Source: Phytophthora quininea (Eukaryota; Oomycota; Peronosporomycetes; Peronosporales; Peronosporaceae). From it: 28,553 bases of DNA. The notes beneath the pieces were generated by a model, which worked only from the letters and a program-made list of their open reading frames with translations, was not told where the DNA came from and ran no database searches. Within the stretch, counting starts at the first letter, position 1. Every line of letters begins with the position of its first letter. This document shows, in pieces, positions 28,409-28,553 of the stretch. The translations under genes were made by a program, and so were the position numbers. The stretch is from the NCBI GenBank assembly GCA_011947345.1, contig JAAVTG010001007.1, positions 1 through 28,553 of the forward strand, written 5' to 3'.

Positions 28409-28553
28409 TAGACTCCGCCAATACATTTGTGTTCATTTCGGCCAAGTCGGTTAAATTTGTGTTATATGTGTATTGATGCAAATGTATTGATACAAAAACA
28501 GTGGTGAAACGGGCAACAGCGTAAAGTTCGGATAGGACCGTGATGACGATCGT

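Noticed and set aside
1..28553. tRNA, rRNA or other structured RNA genes
   Set aside because: I found no cloverleaf, rRNA core or snRNA-like sequence by reading; a covariance-model scan would be needed to exclude small ones.

Overview
The window looks like a repeat-rich stretch of an oomycete genome, most likely Phytophthora or a close relative. The evidence is a chromodomain-bearing Ty3/Gypsy element with a second RNase H, several decayed Ty1/Copia polyproteins with oomycete-like linker sequences, a decayed DDE transposase of a kind common in Phytophthora, and GC-rich intronless coding. The genus is inferred from remembered protein style; no search was possible.

Positions 382-17626 are one complete Ty3/Gypsy LTR retrotransposon. 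It has LTRs of 1717 and 1699 bp ending TG...CA, a 4-bp target duplication (acgt), a primer binding site 2 bp after the 5' LTR, and a polypurine tract before the 3' LTR. By hand alignment the LTRs differ by 11 substitutions and 7 indels, so the insertion is young. The sense strand carries a very long gag (2203-6443: N-terminal extension, coiled coil, serine/acid-rich tract, capsid, three zinc knuckles). Pol follows (about 6496-12071: protease, reverse transcriptase, degenerate RNase H, second intact-looking RNase H, integrase, chromodomain). The last 3.3 kb before the 3' LTR carries a third long gene on the opposite strand (15911 down to 12650), about 1087 codons, with no family I recognise. 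All three genes are broken by frameshifts and a few stops.

The most striking signal is not a gene. A short motif, YTGRACGCA (reverse complement TGCGTYCAR), occurs roughly 90-100 times across the 17.2-kb element, about once per 175 bp, against about one copy expected by chance. It lies on both strands, in all reading frames, in LTRs, coding and non-coding parts. It forms a phased array of about 20-21 bp spacing in each LTR, an exact 18-bp array in gag, and several head-to-head palindromes. The 11.3 kb outside the element holds only three copies of the 8-bp core.

The element landed in a small open reading frame (279-381 continuing at 17631-17758). Downstream, 17.7-25.2 kb is a graveyard of older elements: a minus-strand DDE transposase pseudogene (about 18060-19020), a minus-strand Copia remnant (about 19150-20240), a plus-strand Copia fragment (about 22490-22890) and a longer minus-strand Copia remnant (about 23060-25175). 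Positions 25180-25910 are LTR-like non-coding DNA with strong palindromes; 26140-27600 has no gene I can support. The window ends with a GC-rich candidate host gene (28004-28408) for a LIM-like zinc-binding protein, preceded by three CCAAT boxes and an inverted repeat.
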